Source: Cryomorphaceae bacterium
GTDB taxonomy: Bacteria; Bacteroidota; Bacteroidia; Flavobacteriales_G; Salibacteraceae
Direction: 5' to 3'
Length of the DNA stretch: 6,465 bases
NCBI GenBank assembly: GCA_003564735.1
Contig: PXEK01000107.1
Coordinates: 1 to 6,465, forward strand
Shown here: positions 5,387-6,465 of the stretch, one piece after another
How the letters are laid out: each line of letters opens with the position of its first letter
Numbering within the stretch: position 1 is the stretch's first letter
Translations under genes and position numbers: made by a program
Notes under the pieces: generated by a model
Database searches by the model: none
What the model was told of the DNA's origin: nothing
Seen by the model: the letters and a program-made list of their open reading frames with translations, nothing else

Positions 5387-6163
5387 TCACTTCTTCACAA
5401 ACCTCACCACTTTGTTTTCGCTCTTGAAAAAGTAAATGCCCGATTTGAGCGGACTTGCGTCAATCGGATTTCTCGAAGCGGTCAATTGCCCCTGTAAAAC
5501 TAACTTTCCCGTAGCGTCAAAAATAGTGTACGGTAAGTTGTTTTCGTATTGGTGTTCCACGAAGAACAAGTTTTCTACAGGGTTGGGATATAAGTTGAAT
5601 TCACTCAGTTGATGCTCGGCCACAAAAGTTTCGGTTGAGGGTTGCAACGGAAATGTTTTTCCATACACACGGTCACCGGGATTTGTTCCCGTACCTTGAG
5701 TGGCGTTACCTACCGCATAAAACGTGAGGTTGCCCGCATTTTCTTGCGGAGCCGTCCATTCAAACGTCCACTCGCCGTCGCCGTTTGGGCCGCTGTGAGT
5801 TAAGGAGGCTTCGGTGGCAGCACCGCCCTGACTTCGCGCTCCCGCACCCGCCGTAAATTCTCCCGCATTGTTATCATCGCTGTCCAAACACGAAATCTGG
5901 AAGCCGTTAGAACCGGAAGGATTAGTGATACTTAAAGTGAGTTCGTATGTCTCACCGGCATTGTAACCGTCGGTTGGAAGCCCGGTTAATTCAAGCCCTT
6001 CATCCAAAGTAATATTCCCGCCGCCGTGGCAGTTAGAGCAATTCCCCTGAGAAATCGGGGAGTTAGTGTAGCTGCCGGGGGCTCCGTTAGATGAAGATTT
6101 AAGTACGGTGAGTGTCATGCCTGTAGCGGCAATAAAAGCAATGGAGTAAATTATTTTTTTCAT
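5387..6163 (-). CDS. T9SS-exported Reeler/choice-of-anchor-like protein with CxxCH motif
   Basis: This 258-residue secreted protein starts with a Sec signal peptide (KK followed by a hydrophobic stretch to about residue 22). It continues with NGAPGSYTNSP and CSNCHGGG (42-49), a CxxCH motif of the kind that binds heme c. Residues about 55-172 form a beta-rich domain like Reeler or choice-of-anchor V. It includes YNAGETYELTLSITNP (67-82), GFQISCLD (87-94), LTHSG (121-125), EWTFEWTAP (131-139) and LTFYAVGNATQGTGT...GDRVY (146-167). Residues about 188-258 are a type IX sorting domain: FNLYPNPVENLFFV, IFDATGKLV, PLKSGIYFFK and a basic end. It should cross the outer membrane through T9SS and be anchored or released after removal of the tail. 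It lies 6 bases after another T9SS gene, so the two are likely co-transcribed. Whether the CxxCH really carries heme is unproven; no distal Met or His ligand can be assigned. Function unknown. Confidence 0.88.
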   Translation of the reverse strand: MKKIIYSIAFIAATGMTLTVLKSSSNGAPGSYTNSPISQGNCSNCHGGGNITLDEGLELTGLPTDGYNAGETYELTLSITNPSGSNGFQISCLDSDDNNAGEFTAGAGARSQGGAATEASLTHSGPNGDGEWTFEWTAPQENAGNLTFYAVGNATQGTGTNPGDRVYGKTFPLQPSTETFVAEHQLSEFNLYPNPVENLFFVEHQYENNLPYTIFDATGKLVLQGQLTASRNPIDASPLKSGIYFFKSENKVVRFVKK

Positions 6164-6169
6164 AGTTAT

Positions 6170-6465
6170 CTATTGACTTATGATTAATCGTTTAATGGTT
6201 TTTTCTGCGGAATTACTGAACTCTACAAAGTATAGTCCCGCAGGTAAATTTAATCTTGTGGATGTTTTGCCCTGTTGAGGTTTGTGCAGCATGACTTGCC
6301 TCCCTCCCGAATCGTAAATTCTCATTTGAACATCACTTGTGGGAACTTCCGTGAAAATTAAATTGACGGCCGGATTGGGGTACATCTTAATTTCATCCTC
6401 AAATCGTTTTTCGGGCACAAAGTTAATAACGGAATCCTCCAAAACTTCATAACTCTCAATAATAC
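6170..6465 (-). CDS. C-terminal end of a T9SS-secreted protein (5' part outside window)
   Basis: The frame is open to the right edge and ends at TAG (6172 to 6170), giving about 98 visible residues. A TTG at 6442 could be read as a start, but the frame continues upstream without a stop (IIESYEVLEDSV...), so this is better read as the tail of a longer protein. Residues from KMYPNPAVNLIF through MRIYDSGGRQVM, LPAGLYFVEF and TIKRLIISQ form a standard type IX secretion sorting domain. That domain directs export through the outer membrane and is normally removed afterwards. The cargo part lies outside the window, so function cannot be given. The stop is only 6 bases from the next start, which suggests an operon of two secreted proteins driven from a promoter beyond the edge. 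Confidence 0.85.
   Translation of the reverse strand, partial: IIESYEVLEDSVINFVPEKRFEDEIKMYPNPAVNLIFTEVPTSDVQMRIYDSGGRQVMLHKPQQGKTSTRLNLPAGLYFVEFSNSAEKTIKRLIISQ

Overview
The window looks like chromosomal DNA of a member of the Bacteroidota, most likely a Flavobacteriia-type organism. Three things point there. Two proteins end in a type IX secretion (T9SS, Por) C-terminal sorting domain. Several genes are preceded by the phylum-specific promoter pattern TAnnTTTG with a TTG/TTTG element about 18-22 bases upstream. The GatB, aspartokinase and Gre-like sequences also read like Bacteroidota versions of their families. All assignments come from reading the translations; no database search was run.

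Layout, left to right. The first 387 bases hold the N-terminal 129 codons of gatB (minus strand, cut by the window edge). Next, also on the minus strand, are a small GreA/GreB-like protein (522-992) and a 578-residue exported protein built of five Ig-like OmpL47-type repeats (1110-2846). Each of these two is followed by its own hairpin terminator. Transcribed away from the repeat protein is an aspartokinase gene, lysC (2976-4244, plus strand). It is full length for its family but is cut by an in-frame TGA at codon 304, exactly between the catalytic and ACT regulatory parts. An AAGGAG sequence and a TTG codon follow the stop. After an AT-rich, palindrome-rich gap comes the remnant of a Fic-family gene (4603-5061). 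It keeps a good promoter but has a TAA at codon 35 and loses its catalytic half. After a further non-coding gap, two minus-strand genes six bases apart encode T9SS cargo: the C-terminal end of a protein running off the right edge (6170-6465), and a 258-residue Reeler/choice-of-anchor-like protein with a CxxCH motif (5387-6163).

The genes do not form one pathway. gatB (tRNA-dependent amidation), the Gre-like factor and lysC (lysine/threonine/methionine/diaminopimelate branch) are housekeeping genes. The repeat protein and the two T9SS proteins are envelope or secreted proteins. The Fic remnant and its AT-rich flanks are the accessory-looking part. The most notable feature is the lysC stop. It is either a recent nonsense mutation or base error, or a split of the enzyme into separate catalytic and ACT subunits. 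I found no CRISPR array, tRNA, rRNA, intact insertion sequence or clearly new multi-gene system.
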